Source: Streptomyces rochei
GTDB taxonomy: Bacteria; Actinomycetota; Actinomycetes; Streptomycetales; Streptomycetaceae
NCBI GenBank assembly: GCA_002155895.1
Contig: MUMD01000165.1
Coordinates: forward strand, 1-38,522
Direction of reading: 5' to 3'
DNA length: 38,522 bases
Shown one piece after another: positions 1-7,820 of the stretch. The translations under genes were made by a program, and so were the position numbers. Every line of letters begins with the position of its first letter. Position 1 is the stretch's first letter. Below the pieces are notes generated by a model, which ran no database searches, was not told where the DNA came from, and saw nothing but the letters and a program-made list of their open reading frames with translations.

Positions 1-365
1 GGCGCTCCCCGGCGGCCGGCGTCGAGCTGCCGCCGGCCGCCGGGGAGCGCCTCGGTGAGCTGACCGGCCTGCTGGGGGCGCTGCTGGAGCCCGGCTGGGT
101 CGCCGAGGTGCTGGCCGCCGACCCGGACGGGGTGCACGCGGTGTCGCGGGCGGTGCGGCAGGACGTGCCGGAGGCGGTCGACGCCTATGTGCGGGCCCGG
201 TGGTGGACGCGGATGACGCCGGGGCAGGAGCCGCCGGAACGGCATCTGGAACGGCAGCTGACGCTGCTGCGCGAGGAGGCGGCGCGGCTGACGGACCGGC
301 TGCGGGACGCCGAGGCCCGGCGGCAGGAGTCCCACACGCGGTATCTGGAGGACCGCTCGGGCTGA
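1..365 (+). CDS. Unidentified protein, C-terminal part only
   Basis: An open frame enters from the left edge (first full codon at 3) and stops at TGA 363-365, giving about 120 residues. I do not recognise the family. The visible part has a leucine/glycine-rich stretch, then an Arg/Trp segment (RARWWTRM), and ends in a charged helix with heptad-like spacing (LERQLTLLREEAARLTDRL) that could form a coiled coil. No catalytic motif or membrane segment is seen. The true start lies outside the window; the internal GTG at 108 is not a convincing start because the same codon bias continues upstream of it. The gene converges on pckG, with a strong hairpin between them. Confidence 0.6.
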   Translation, partial: RSPAAGVELPPAAGERLGELTGLLGALLEPGWVAEVLAADPDGVHAVSRAVRQDVPEAVDAYVRARWWTRMTPGQEPPERHLERQLTLLREEAARLTDRLRDAEARRQESHTRYLEDRSG

Positions 366-394
366 AGGGCGACGGGCGGTCCGGGAACGCCGAA

Positions 395-435
395 GGGCCG
401 GGTCCTCCGCACGCCGTTGTGCGGTGACCCGGCCC
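395..435. terminator. Hairpin between convergent genes
   Basis: Outer arms GGGCCGGGTC (395-404) and GACCCGGCCC (426-435) are exactly complementary, and a second stem CCGCAC/GTGCGG is nested inside. There is no T-run, as is usual in Streptomyces. It lies 30 nt after the stop of the left-edge gene and before the 3' end of pckG, so it probably serves the plus-strand gene. Confidence 0.75.
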
Positions 436-572
436 GAGCGGGACCTCCCCGTGCTCCGGGGTACTGCTGAGCTACTGGAGCGCGGGGCGGTCCCCTCGTG
501 ACCGGCCTTCGTGACGACTTCGCGGGTCAGGGCTAGTCGGACCGGCCACGGAGACTGTCGGTGCGGGCGGGC

Positions 573-2402
573 TCAACCCAGGCGCCGCACCAGCGCCCGG
601 TACTGGTCCCACAGCTCGGCGGGCGTGTGGTCGCCGAAGGTGTTCAGGTGCTCGGGGACGAGCGCCGCCTCCTCGCGCCACACCTCCTTGTCGACGCTGA
701 GCAGGAAGTCCAGGTCGGCGTCGGCGAGGTCGAGGCCGTCGGTGTCCAGGGCCTCCTTGGTCGGCAGGATGCCGATCGGGGTCTCGACGCCGTCCGCCTT
801 GCCCTCCAGGCGCTCCACGATCCACTTCAGGACGCGGCCGTTCTCTCCGAAGCCCGGCCAGACGAACTTGCCCTCGTCGTCCTTGCGGAACCAGTTGACG
901 TAGTAGATCTTCGGCAGCTTGGACTGGTCCTTGTCCTTGGCCACGTCGATCCAGTGACCCATGTAGTCGCCCATGTTGTAGCCGCAGAACGGCAGCATGG
1001 CGAAGGGGTCGCGGCGCAGCTCGCCGACCTTGCCCTCGGCGGCGGCGGTCTTCTCGGAGGCCACGTTGGCACCGAGGAAGACGCCGTGGTTCCAGTCGAA
1101 GGACTCGGTGACCAGCGGTACGGCGGTGGCGCGGCGTCCGCCGAAGAGGATCGCCGAGATCGGCACGCCCTTGGGGTCCTCCCACTCCGGCGCGATGATC
1201 GGGCACTGCGCGGCGGGGGTGGTGAAGCGGGCGTTGGGGTGGGCGGCCGGGGTGCCGGACTCGGGCGTCCAGTCGTTGCCCTTCCAGTCCGTGAGGTGGG
1301 CCGGGACCTCCTCGGTCATGCCCTCCCACCACACGTCGCCGTCGTCGGTGAGGGCGACGTTGGTGAAGACGGAGTTGCCCCACAGGGTCTTCATCGCGTT
1401 GGCGTTGGTGTGCTCACCGGTGCCCGGCGCGACGCCGAAGAAGCCGGCCTCGGGGTTGATGGCGTACAGGCGGCCGTCCTCGCCGAAGCGCATCCAGGCG
1501 ATGTCGTCGCCGATGGTCTCCACGGTCCAGCCGGAGATCGTGGGCTCCAGCATGGCGAGGTTGGTCTTGCCGCAGGCCGACGGGAAGGCGGCGGCGACGT
1601 ACTTGGGCTCGCCGGTGGGCGGGGTCAGCTTCAGCACCAGCATGTGCTCGGCGAGCCAGCCCTCGTCGCGGGCCATGACGGAGGCGATGCGCAGGGCGTA
1701 GCACTTCTTGCCGAGCAGGGCGTTGCCGCCGTAGCCGGAGCCGTAGGACCAGATCTCGCGGTCCTCGGGGAAGTGCGAGATGTACTTGGTGGAGTTGCAC
1801 GGCCACGGGACGTCCTGCTGGCCCTCCTCCAGGGGGGCGCCGAGGGTGTGGACGGCCTTGACGAAGAAGCCCTCGTCGCCCAGCTCGTCCAGGACCGGCT
1901 GTCCCATGCGGGTCATGGTGCGCATGGAGACGGCGACGTACGCGGAGTCGGTGATCTCGACGCCCAGCGCGGACAGCGGGGAGCCGAGGGGGCCCATGCA
2001 GAAGGGCACCACGTACATGGTCCGGCCGCGCATGGAGCCGCGGAACAGGCCGCCCTCGCCCTTCTCACCCGTGAAGATCTCCCGCATCTCGGCGGGGTCC
2101 TTCCAGTGGTTGGTGGGGCCGGCGTCCTCCTCCTTCGCGGAGCAGATGAAGGTCCGGTCCTCGACGCGCGCGACGTCGGAGGGGTCGGAGGCCGCGTAGT
2201 AGGAGTTCGGGCGCTTGATGGGGTCGAGCTTGCGGAAGGTTCCCTTCTCGACGAGCTCCCCGCACAGGCGCTCGTACTCGGCCTCGGATCCGTCACACCA
2301 GACCACTTCGTCCGGCTGGGTCAGTTCGGCGATCTCGTTCACCCACGAGATCAGCTCCTGGTGGTTGGTGGGGACGGGGGGAGCAGCGATGTCGCGCGCC
2401 AC
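573..2402 (-). CDS. pckG: Phosphoenolpyruvate carboxykinase (GTP)
   Basis: Converts oxaloacetate + GTP to PEP + GDP + CO2 in the cytoplasm, linking the TCA cycle to gluconeogenesis. The product is 609 residues, matching the roughly 606-610 of actinobacterial GTP-type enzymes. Visible motifs are the kinase-1/P-loop FPSACGKT (residues 273-280) with the GTP-class cysteine C277, GDDIAWM (298-304) for metal and nucleotide binding, and the substrate-side region [18 protein letters not shown] (121-138). I chose the GTG at 2402 because AGGAG lies 5 nt upstream and the family N-terminus begins near here. The frame stays open to an ATG at 2489, but that codon has no purine-rich site. The gene is transcribed alone, convergent with the left-edge gene. 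Confidence 0.97.
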   Translation of the reverse strand: MARDIAAPPVPTNHQELISWVNEIAELTQPDEVVWCDGSEAEYERLCGELVEKGTFRKLDPIKRPNSYYAASDPSDVARVEDRTFICSAKEEDAGPTNHWKDPAEMREIFTGEKGEGGLFRGSMRGRTMYVVPFCMGPLGSPLSALGVEITDSAYVAVSMRTMTRMGQPVLDELGDEGFFVKAVHTLGAPLEEGQQDVPWPCNSTKYISHFPEDREIWSYGSGYGGNALLGKKCYALRIASVMARDEGWLAEHMLVLKLTPPTGEPKYVAAAFPSACGKTNLAMLEPTISGWTVETIGDDIAWMRFGEDGRLYAINPEAGFFGVAPGTGEHTNANAMKTLWGNSVFTNVALTDDGDVWWEGMTEEVPAHLTDWKGNDWTPESGTPAAHPNARFTTPAAQCPIIAPEWEDPKGVPISAILFGGRRATAVPLVTESFDWNHGVFLGANVASEKTAAAEGKVGELRRDPFAMLPFCGYNMGDYMGHWIDVAKDKDQSKLPKIYYVNWFRKDDEGKFVWPGFGENGRVLKWIVERLEGKADGVETPIGILPTKEALDTDGLDLADADLDFLLSVDKEVWREEAALVPEHLNTFGDHTPAELWDQYRALVRRLG

Positions 2403-2407
2403 GATTG

Positions 2408-2412
2408 CTCCT
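2408..2412 (-). promoter_or_regulatory. Ribosome binding site deciding the pckG start
   Basis: AGGAG on the minus strand, 5 nt before GTG 2402. It favours this start over the in-frame ATG at 2489, which would add 29 residues of low-complexity leader not expected in the family. Confidence 0.8.
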
Positions 2413-2512
2413 AAATGAGGGGTTTTTTGTTGGGAGGCCCCGTGGGGGCTGCGACCCGGATGCGTGACGTTGTCCTCTTGGGCGCTCATCCGGTGTCGAC
2501 CGCACTCATTTG

Positions 2513-2541
2513 ATCATCCGACGTGAGCGCCCATCTGTCCA
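2513..2541 (-). promoter_or_regulatory. Candidate pckG promoter
   Basis: On the minus strand TGGACA (2541-2536) and GATGAT (2518-2513) are separated by 17 nt, close to the housekeeping sigma consensus. Transcription would begin near 2506 and leave a leader of about 100 nt before GTG 2402. Confidence 0.45.
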
Positions 2542-2670
2542 GAGGGCGTCACACCTGAGCGGCGTGAGGATCGCCACGTGCCCGCATCGGGGGTTTTCGG
2601 GGGATGCGCGGCCGGGTACCCCGTGAGACGATGACCACTCAGGATCGACGAGACTCCGTACTGACGCGTA

Positions 2671-2693
2671 ACTTACGGTCCCGTAGGTACGAT
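2671..2693 (+). promoter_or_regulatory. Palindromic operator over a leaderless promoter
   Basis: ACTTACGG-TC-CCGTAGGT (2671-2688) is an inverted repeat with 7 of 8 positions symmetric, the size and style of TetR-family operators. Its right end touches the -10-like hexamer TACGAT (2688-2693), which lies 6 nt before ATG 2700, as in leaderless Streptomyces genes. No good -35 is visible. A repressor bound here would cover the promoter. Confidence 0.5.
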
Positions 2694-2699
2694 GCGGCC

Positions 2700-3404
2700 A
2701 TGACTGCGTCCGTCCCCGACGCGCACGAGGACACGCCGGCCGCCGGCCGCGGTCCCGTGGCGCTCTCCCTGCCGCATCCGGTCAAGCCCAAACTGCGCGG
2801 CTGGCTGCACCTCGGCATGTTCCCGGCCGTGCTGGTCGCGGGCCTGGTGCTCACCGCCCTCGCCGAGACGTCCGAAGCCCGCATCGCCTGCGGGATCTAC
2901 GTCCTGACCGCCTGCCTGCTGTTCGGCGTCAGCGCCCTCTACCACCGGGGCAACTGGAGTCCGCGGATGGACGGCGTGCTGCGCCGTCTCGACCACGCCA
3001 ACATCTTCCTGATCATCGCGGGCACCTACACCCCGCTCACCATGCTGCTGCTGCCCGACGCCAAGGGCCAGTGGCTGCTGTGGGGCATCTGGGCCGCCGC
3101 CGCGGCGGGCATCGTCTTCCGCGTCTTCTGGGTCGGCGCCCCGCGCTGGCTCTACACGCCGTGCTACCTCGCGATGGGCTGGGCGGCCGTCTTCTACCTC
3201 CCCGACTTCATGCGGACCGGCGGCATCGCCGTCCTGGTCCTGGTGATCCTGGGCGGCCTGCTCTACAGCGCGGGCGGCGTGATCTACGGCATCAAGCGCC
3301 CCAACCCCTCACCGCGCTGGTTCGGCTTCCACGAGGTCTTCCACTCCTTCACGCTGGCCGCCTTCATCGCGCACTACGTGGGGATCTCGCTGGTCGCCTA
3401 CTGA
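2700..3404 (+). CDS. Haemolysin III (TrhA/PAQR-type) membrane protein
   Basis: 234-residue membrane protein with about seven hydrophobic helices. Family hallmarks are SALYHRGNW after the second or third helix, DHANIFLIIAGTYTP in the middle, and the C-terminal FHEVFHSF...AHY histidines that bind metal in the PAQR fold. The family sits in the cytoplasmic membrane; a haemolytic role is known only for a few members, and the usual function is unsettled (lipid or membrane homeostasis is suggested). ATG 2700 was chosen over the upstream in-frame 2604 start because TACGAT sits 6 nt before it. A palindrome overlaps the promoter. Confidence 0.88.
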   Translation: MTASVPDAHEDTPAAGRGPVALSLPHPVKPKLRGWLHLGMFPAVLVAGLVLTALAETSEARIACGIYVLTACLLFGVSALYHRGNWSPRMDGVLRRLDHANIFLIIAGTYTPLTMLLLPDAKGQWLLWGIWAAAAAGIVFRVFWVGAPRWLYTPCYLAMGWAAVFYLPDFMRTGGIAVLVLVILGGLLYSAGGVIYGIKRPNPSPRWFGFHEVFHSFTLAAFIAHYVGISLVAY

Positions 3405-3475
3405 TCCGGGGAGGGGCGCGCCGGACGTGCGACATCCCCGAGCCCGCGCCCCTCGCCCCGTGGCATCCTCACAGG

Positions 3476-4207
3476 GTGAACGGTCCCGAGATCCACGTGG
3501 AATTCGCCCCCGAACTGCACCTGTTCGTCCCGCGCGCCCGCCCCACCGGCGCCACCCGCGCCGGCACCGACGGCGTCTCCACCCTCGGCCACGTCGTCGA
3601 GTCCCTCGGCGTCCCGCTGACCGAGGTCGGCGCGCTCCTCGTCGACGGCCGCGAGGTGCCGCGCGGGCACGTGCCCTCGGGCGGCGAGTCGGTGAGCGTC
3701 CGTGCCGTGGAGCGCCCCCAGCGGGTGCCGGGCGCTCCCCTGCGCTTCCTGCTCGACGTGCACCTGGGCACCCTCGCCCGCCGGCTGCGGCTGCTCGGCG
3801 TGGACACCGCCTACGAGTCCACCGATCTCGGCGACCCGGCGCTCGCCGCCCTGTCGGCGGCCGAGAAGCGGGTCCTGCTCAGCCGTGACCGGGGCCTGCT
3901 GCGCCGCCGCGAGCTGTGGGCCGGCGCCTACGTCTACGGCACCCGTCCCGACGACCAGCTCCGCGAGGTGCTGGACCGGTTCCGGCCCGAGCTGCGTCCG
4001 TGGACGCGGTGCACCGCCTGCAACGGGCTGCTGCGGAAAGCCTCCAAGGAGGAGGTGGCGGACCAGCTCAAGGGCGGTACCCAGCGTTCCTACGACGTGT
4101 TCGCGCAGTGCCGGGAGTGCGGGCGGGCGTACTGGAAGGGCGCGCACCACGAGCAGCTGGAGGCCATCGTGGAGCGCGCCCTGACCGAGTCGCGCGGGGA
4201 GCGCTAG
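3476..4207 (+). CDS. Ubiquitin-like + Mut7-C domain protein
   Basis: 243 residues. Residues 1-80 look like a MoaD/ubiquitin-type beta-grasp domain. From about 85 on is a Mut7-C domain: RFLLDVHLGTLARRLRLLG with an early Asp, then VLLSRDRGLL with a second acidic site, as in PIN-fold nucleases, and a zinc ribbon (CTAC near 180, CREC near 210). Mut7-C domains are predicted RNases, from C. elegans Mut-7; the bacterial role is not established. GTG 3476 gives the whole beta-grasp domain, and earlier in-frame codons fall within the preceding gene. Its TAG overlaps the stop of the convergent oxidase gene. Confidence 0.85.
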   Translation: MNGPEIHVEFAPELHLFVPRARPTGATRAGTDGVSTLGHVVESLGVPLTEVGALLVDGREVPRGHVPSGGESVSVRAVERPQRVPGAPLRFLLDVHLGTLARRLRLLGVDTAYESTDLGDPALAALSAAEKRVLLSRDRGLLRRRELWAGAYVYGTRPDDQLREVLDRFRPELRPWTRCTACNGLLRKASKEEVADQLKGGTQRSYDVFAQCRECGRAYWKGAHHEQLEAIVERALTESRGER

Positions 4208-6630
4208 CGCCTTCCGCGCACGTCGCCCTTGCCGCAGGCGACGCCGTCGCGGTCGCGGTCGAGCTTCAGCGGGTCGTCCTTGCCGTTGACCTTCAGACGG
4301 CCGTAGTCGTGCTCCTTCAGCCAGGTGCAGCGGTCGGCCGTCGTCGCCTTCACCTCCTCGGGGAAGGCGGTCGGCACACACACGTTGGCGGAGCCGTAGT
4401 GCCGGTCGCAGCCGGAGACGGTGGGGCTGACCGGCTGCGAGGTCCGCTTCGCGCCCTCCTCGGTCACCTTGCCCCGCGGGGCGTCGGCGAAGGAGTGGAC
4501 GTGGGCGGAGGCGTCCTTGGTGCTGAGCGCCTGCGGGCCGTCGAGGTGCACCCACTTCGCCACCGACGGCACGCCGTTGGCGTCGACCGCGAAGAGCATG
4601 TACCAGCCGGGCGGGGCCAGGTTGGGGTTGCTGGTGACGTTGAGGTCGACATTGTTCCCGTCGACGGACAGGGGCAGGTCGACGAAGCGCTGGTTCGGGT
4701 CCGAGGAGTGGGTGACGGCGGCGGGGCGGATCAGCTCGGCCTTGGCGATCGGGCGGTCGACGGTGATCCGCTGGGTGTCGCCGTAGTTCCACTCGGTGTC
4801 GATGACCGAGGTGATCGCCGGACGCTCGCCCTTGAGCAGGTAGGGCGGGGTGTAGATCGACACGTCGTGGTTCCAGGAGCCGTTGCCCGGGTTGTCGCCG
4901 GTCGTCATGACCCGGCCGTCGGGCAGCAGGAACGCCGAGGAGTGGTAGCCGCGGGCCTCGGGGTCGACGGCCACCGGGTCGAAGGTCTCGGTCGCCGGGT
5001 CGAAGATCGAGGTCTCGAAGACCGGGTCGGCCCGGTTGTGCAGCGCCCCGCCGGTCTCCAGCACCTTGCCGTCGGGCAGCAGCACCGCGGAGACGTACAT
5101 CTTGCCCTGGTCACCGGTCTGCGGGACCGGACCGTCGCCGAGGTCGACGGTGCCCTGCGGGAGCGGCGGCCCGGCGACGTACGCCGGGTCGGGCTGCTTG
5201 AGGTCGATGATGTCGGTGAGCCGGTTGGCCTCCGGGTTGGAGTCGATGTTGCCGCCGCCGATGGTCAGCACCTTCTGGTCCTGCGCCGGGGGCAGCAGCA
5301 CGCTCATCGACTGGTCCCGCTCGTCCTTGCGCTGGAGGCCGGGCACCTGGGTGATGGTGTTGGCCTCGTAGTCGTAGATCGCCGAGCCGGTGCCGGGGAT
5401 GTTGTTGCCGAAGACGTGGCTGCCGGAGTAGAAGAGGCGGCCGTCCTGCATGAGGATCATCGACGGGTACAGGCCCCAGTAGGACCAGGTCTGGTTGACC
5501 TGCCAGGTCGGCAGCCACTTCTGCTGCTCGTCGGACCACAGGTCGGCCGTCACCGAACCGGTGGAGTCCTCGCGCAGCCCGCCGAAGGAGATGACGTCGC
5601 CGTTGCCGAGGATGGTCGCCGACGGGTACCAGTGGCCGTCGTTCATGTCGTTGGTCTTGGAGTAGGTCTCGGTCTGCGGGTCGAAGATGTACGAGTCCTT
5701 GTAGCCCTGGTAGCCGATCGTGCCGTCGGCGGACGGGTAGCCCTTGTTGCCGCTCATGACGAGGACCCGGCCGTCCTTGAGCTGCACGTGCCCGGCGCAG
5801 AACATGTCCTTGGGCGTCGGGATCGCCTTGTAGTCGCCGGTCTCGGGGTCGTAGAGCGCCGTTTCGAAGGTGCCCGCCTCGAACATCTCCGGGTCGTTGC
5901 CGGAGCCCGCGATCAGCAGCACCTTGCCGTTGTGCAGGACGACGGAGTGCATGGAGCGGACCGGGTTCCGGGTGGGCAGCACGTCCCAGCGGCCGTCGGC
6001 GCACTCCGCGGCGGTGCCCGTGCACTCCGGGTCCGGAATCGGGTCGGCGACCTGCTCCATCGTGTAGTCGTCGGTCGTCGCCGAGCCGGTGCCGTAGACG
6101 GAGACGCCCCAGCTGATGCGGTCGGTGCCGGCCGGGACCTCGGGGGTGCGCACGCTCGCCCGCGTCCAGTCGGCCGCCAGGTCCAGGGTCTTGAGGTCGG
6201 TCCAGTACTGCCAGCCGGCGGTGGCGTCGTGCCGGAAGAGGGTGAGGGAGGCGTCCGGGGTCGTCGTCTTGTACCAGAGGGACAGGTCGTACTGCTTGCC
6301 CTCGGTCACCACCGGCGCGCACTCGGCGGACTCGGTGATCAGGGCCTTGCGGTCACCGTCGGTCCGGCGGGTCAGCTCGACCTTCATGGCCTTGGTGCCG
6401 GTGTGGGCGTCGGCGACCGTCTCGAAGGTGAAGTCGTTGTCGCCCCAGCCGGACTTCTCCCAGCAGTACGGCATGTCGCCGGTGCCGGCGGTCTCGAAGC
6501 CGGGGTTGGTGATCAGGTTGGCGGCGGAGGCGGGCTGCGGCGCGGTGAGCAGGAGGCCGCCGGTGAGGGCGGACACCGCCAGCAGGGCGGAGGTTCTGCG
6601 TCCGGGTCTTCTTCTCGGGTGTCTTCTCAT
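4204..6630 (-). CDS. Secreted radical copper oxidase (GlxA/galactose oxidase-like) with Excalibur-like tail
   Basis: 808 residues. An Arg-rich n-region with RRTSALLAV (11-19) and a hydrophobic stretch ends in ASA at 36, so it is probably exported, possibly by Tat. Residues 37-190 look like a carbohydrate-binding beta-sandwich, followed by Kelch-type repeats and a DUF1929 C-terminal domain. All cofactor residues of galactose oxidase/GlxA can be placed: C278 in MFCAGH, W334-Y335 in HWYPS, Y562-H563 in GYHSS and H641 in VTHSS. C278 and Y335 would form the Cys-Tyr crosslink. The tail has DRDRDGVAC (791-799), an Excalibur-type calcium motif with paired cysteines, unusual for the family. It is last in a four-gene operon; its ATG overlaps the preceding stop (ATGA). 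Confidence 0.9.
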   Translation of the reverse strand: MRRHPRRRPGRRTSALLAVSALTGGLLLTAPQPASAANLITNPGFETAGTGDMPYCWEKSGWGDNDFTFETVADAHTGTKAMKVELTRRTDGDRKALITESAECAPVVTEGKQYDLSLWYKTTTPDASLTLFRHDATAGWQYWTDLKTLDLAADWTRASVRTPEVPAGTDRISWGVSVYGTGSATTDDYTMEQVADPIPDPECTGTAAECADGRWDVLPTRNPVRSMHSVVLHNGKVLLIAGSGNDPEMFEAGTFETALYDPETGDYKAIPTPKDMFCAGHVQLKDGRVLVMSGNKGYPSADGTIGYQGYKDSYIFDPQTETYSKTNDMNDGHWYPSATILGNGDVISFGGLREDSTGSVTADLWSDEQQKWLPTWQVNQTWSYWGLYPSMILMQDGRLFYSGSHVFGNNIPGTGSAIYDYEANTITQVPGLQRKDERDQSMSVLLPPAQDQKVLTIGGGNIDSNPEANRLTDIIDLKQPDPAYVAGPPLPQGTVDLGDGPVPQTGDQGKMYVSAVLLPDGKVLETGGALHNRADPVFETSIFDPATETFDPVAVDPEARGYHSSAFLLPDGRVMTTGDNPGNGSWNHDVSIYTPPYLLKGERPAITSVIDTEWNYGDTQRITVDRPIAKAELIRPAAVTHSSDPNQRFVDLPLSVDGNNVDLNVTSNPNLAPPGWYMLFAVDANGVPSVAKWVHLDGPQALSTKDASAHVHSFADAPRGKVTEEGAKRTSQPVSPTVSGCDRHYGSANVCVPTAFPEEVKATTADRCTWLKEHDYGRLKVNGKDDPLKLDRDRDGVACGKGDVRGRR

Positions 6631-7820
6631 GCGTCGCTCCTTGCGGTGCGGGCTGCCGTACGGCGTCGGCGCGGGAGGTACACGAGCGCTTCGGTCCCGG
6701 CGAAACGCAGGACGAAGGTGATGACGAGGGCCAGCGCGGTGGCCGGCAGCACGGCCAGCCCGAACTGCCCGACGAGCAGGGCGATGAGCGGGATGCGCAG
6801 CACCAGGTCGGCGTTGGCGATCAGCGCGAACCTGACGGTCCGGTCGGCCCAGTGCCGGTGTCGGCGCCGGTCGCGGAAGAGCAGCCGCTCCAGGAGCAGG
6901 AAGTTCCAGGCCACGCCGAACTGGTTGGCGGCGATCTCGGCGGGCAGGTAGTGCAGGCCGGCCTCGGTGAACGCCCACAGGGCGGCCAGGTTCGGCAGGA
7001 AGCCGCTCAGCCCGATCAGCCCGAAGGCCACCATGCGGGCCAGCGGCGACGCGGTGCGCAGTCCGGCGAGGTGGCGCAGGAAGCGCATGCCCTCCTGCGC
7101 GGTGGACTTGGACTCGCCCGCGAAGCGCTCCTCGAAGACGAAGGGCACCTCGGTGACGGTCTGGGGGCGGCTGCGGACGGCCAGCTCCAGAAGGATCTTG
7201 TAGCCGAGCGGTGCGAGCACCTCGGCGGTGACCTCGCTGCGGCGGATGGCGAAGAAACCGCTCATCGGGTCGCTGATGCCGTGCAGACGGCGTGGGAAGA
7301 GCGCCTTGGTCAGCCAGGTCGCCGCCCGTGAGACGGCGATCCGGTAGCTGCCCGCCAGCCCGGCGCGGCTGCCGCCCTTGACGTACCGGGAGGCGACGAC
7401 GAGCCCGGCACCGGTCCGCTCGCCGGTGGCGACCAGCTCCGGCACCAGGGACGGCGGGTGCTGGCAGTCGCCGTCCATGACGACGATCCAGTCCGACCCG
7501 GCCGCCTTCATGCCCTCGACGACCGCGCCGCCGAGCCCGCCGGCCGGTTCGTCGCGGTGCAGCACGGTCACCGGGAAGGGGCAGTCGGGGGCCGCCGCGC
7601 GGATCACGTCCGGGGTGTCGTCGGTGGAGTCGTCCACGAAGACGACCTCGCAGGGCAGCCGGGCGGGCACCGCGTCGGTGATCAGGCGCAGCAGCCGCCG
7701 TACGTTGCCGGACTCGTTGAAGGTCGGTACGACGATGGTGACGGCGCCCGGCTCGGGCACCTCGGCGGCGTCTACGGCCGGATTCCCCAGCTCGCCGGGG
7801 ACGGTGGACTCGTGGCTCAT
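6627..7820 (-). CDS. GT2 polyprenyl-phosphate glycosyltransferase with GtrA domain
   Basis: 397 residues. Residues 27-240 are a dolichol-phosphate-mannose-synthase-like GT2 domain with VVPTFNESGN (30-39), FVDDSTDDT (61-69), the metal-binding DGD (116-118) and SRYVKGGSRAG. Residues about 260-390 are a GtrA-like four-helix membrane domain. Such proteins load a sugar from NDP-sugar onto undecaprenyl phosphate and help move it across the membrane, supplying GT39/ArnT-type transferases. That fits the upstream neighbour, whose stop overlaps this ATG (ATGA, 7817-7820). The downstream overlap with the oxidase is also ATGA. The sugar cannot be read from the sequence. Confidence 0.9.
   Translation of the reverse strand: MSHESTVPGELGNPAVDAAEVPEPGAVTIVVPTFNESGNVRRLLRLITDAVPARLPCEVVFVDDSTDDTPDVIRAAAPDCPFPVTVLHRDEPAGGLGGAVVEGMKAAGSDWIVVMDGDCQHPPSLVPELVATGERTGAGLVVASRYVKGGSRAGLAGSYRIAVSRAATWLTKALFPRRLHGISDPMSGFFAIRRSEVTAEVLAPLGYKILLELAVRSRPQTVTEVPFVFEERFAGESKSTAQEGMRFLRHLAGLRTASPLARMVAFGLIGLSGFLPNLAALWAFTEAGLHYLPAEIAANQFGVAWNFLLLERLLFRDRRRHRHWADRTVRFALIANADLVLRIPLIALLVGQFGLAVLPATALALVITFVLRFAGTEALVYLPRRRRTAARTARSDA

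Noticed and set aside
2403-2489. Longer pckG start at ATG 2489
   Set aside because: No ribosome site, non-conserved low-complexity residues, and a strong AGGAG before GTG 2402.
3071-3475. Long N-terminal extension of the Mut7-C protein
   Set aside because: It overlaps the haemolysin III coding sequence in another frame and is Arg/Leu/Gly-rich shadow sequence.
3916-6951. A 1011-codon plus-strand open frame
   Set aside because: It is antisense to the copper oxidase and has no recognisable domain; it also overlaps the Mut7-C gene in another frame.
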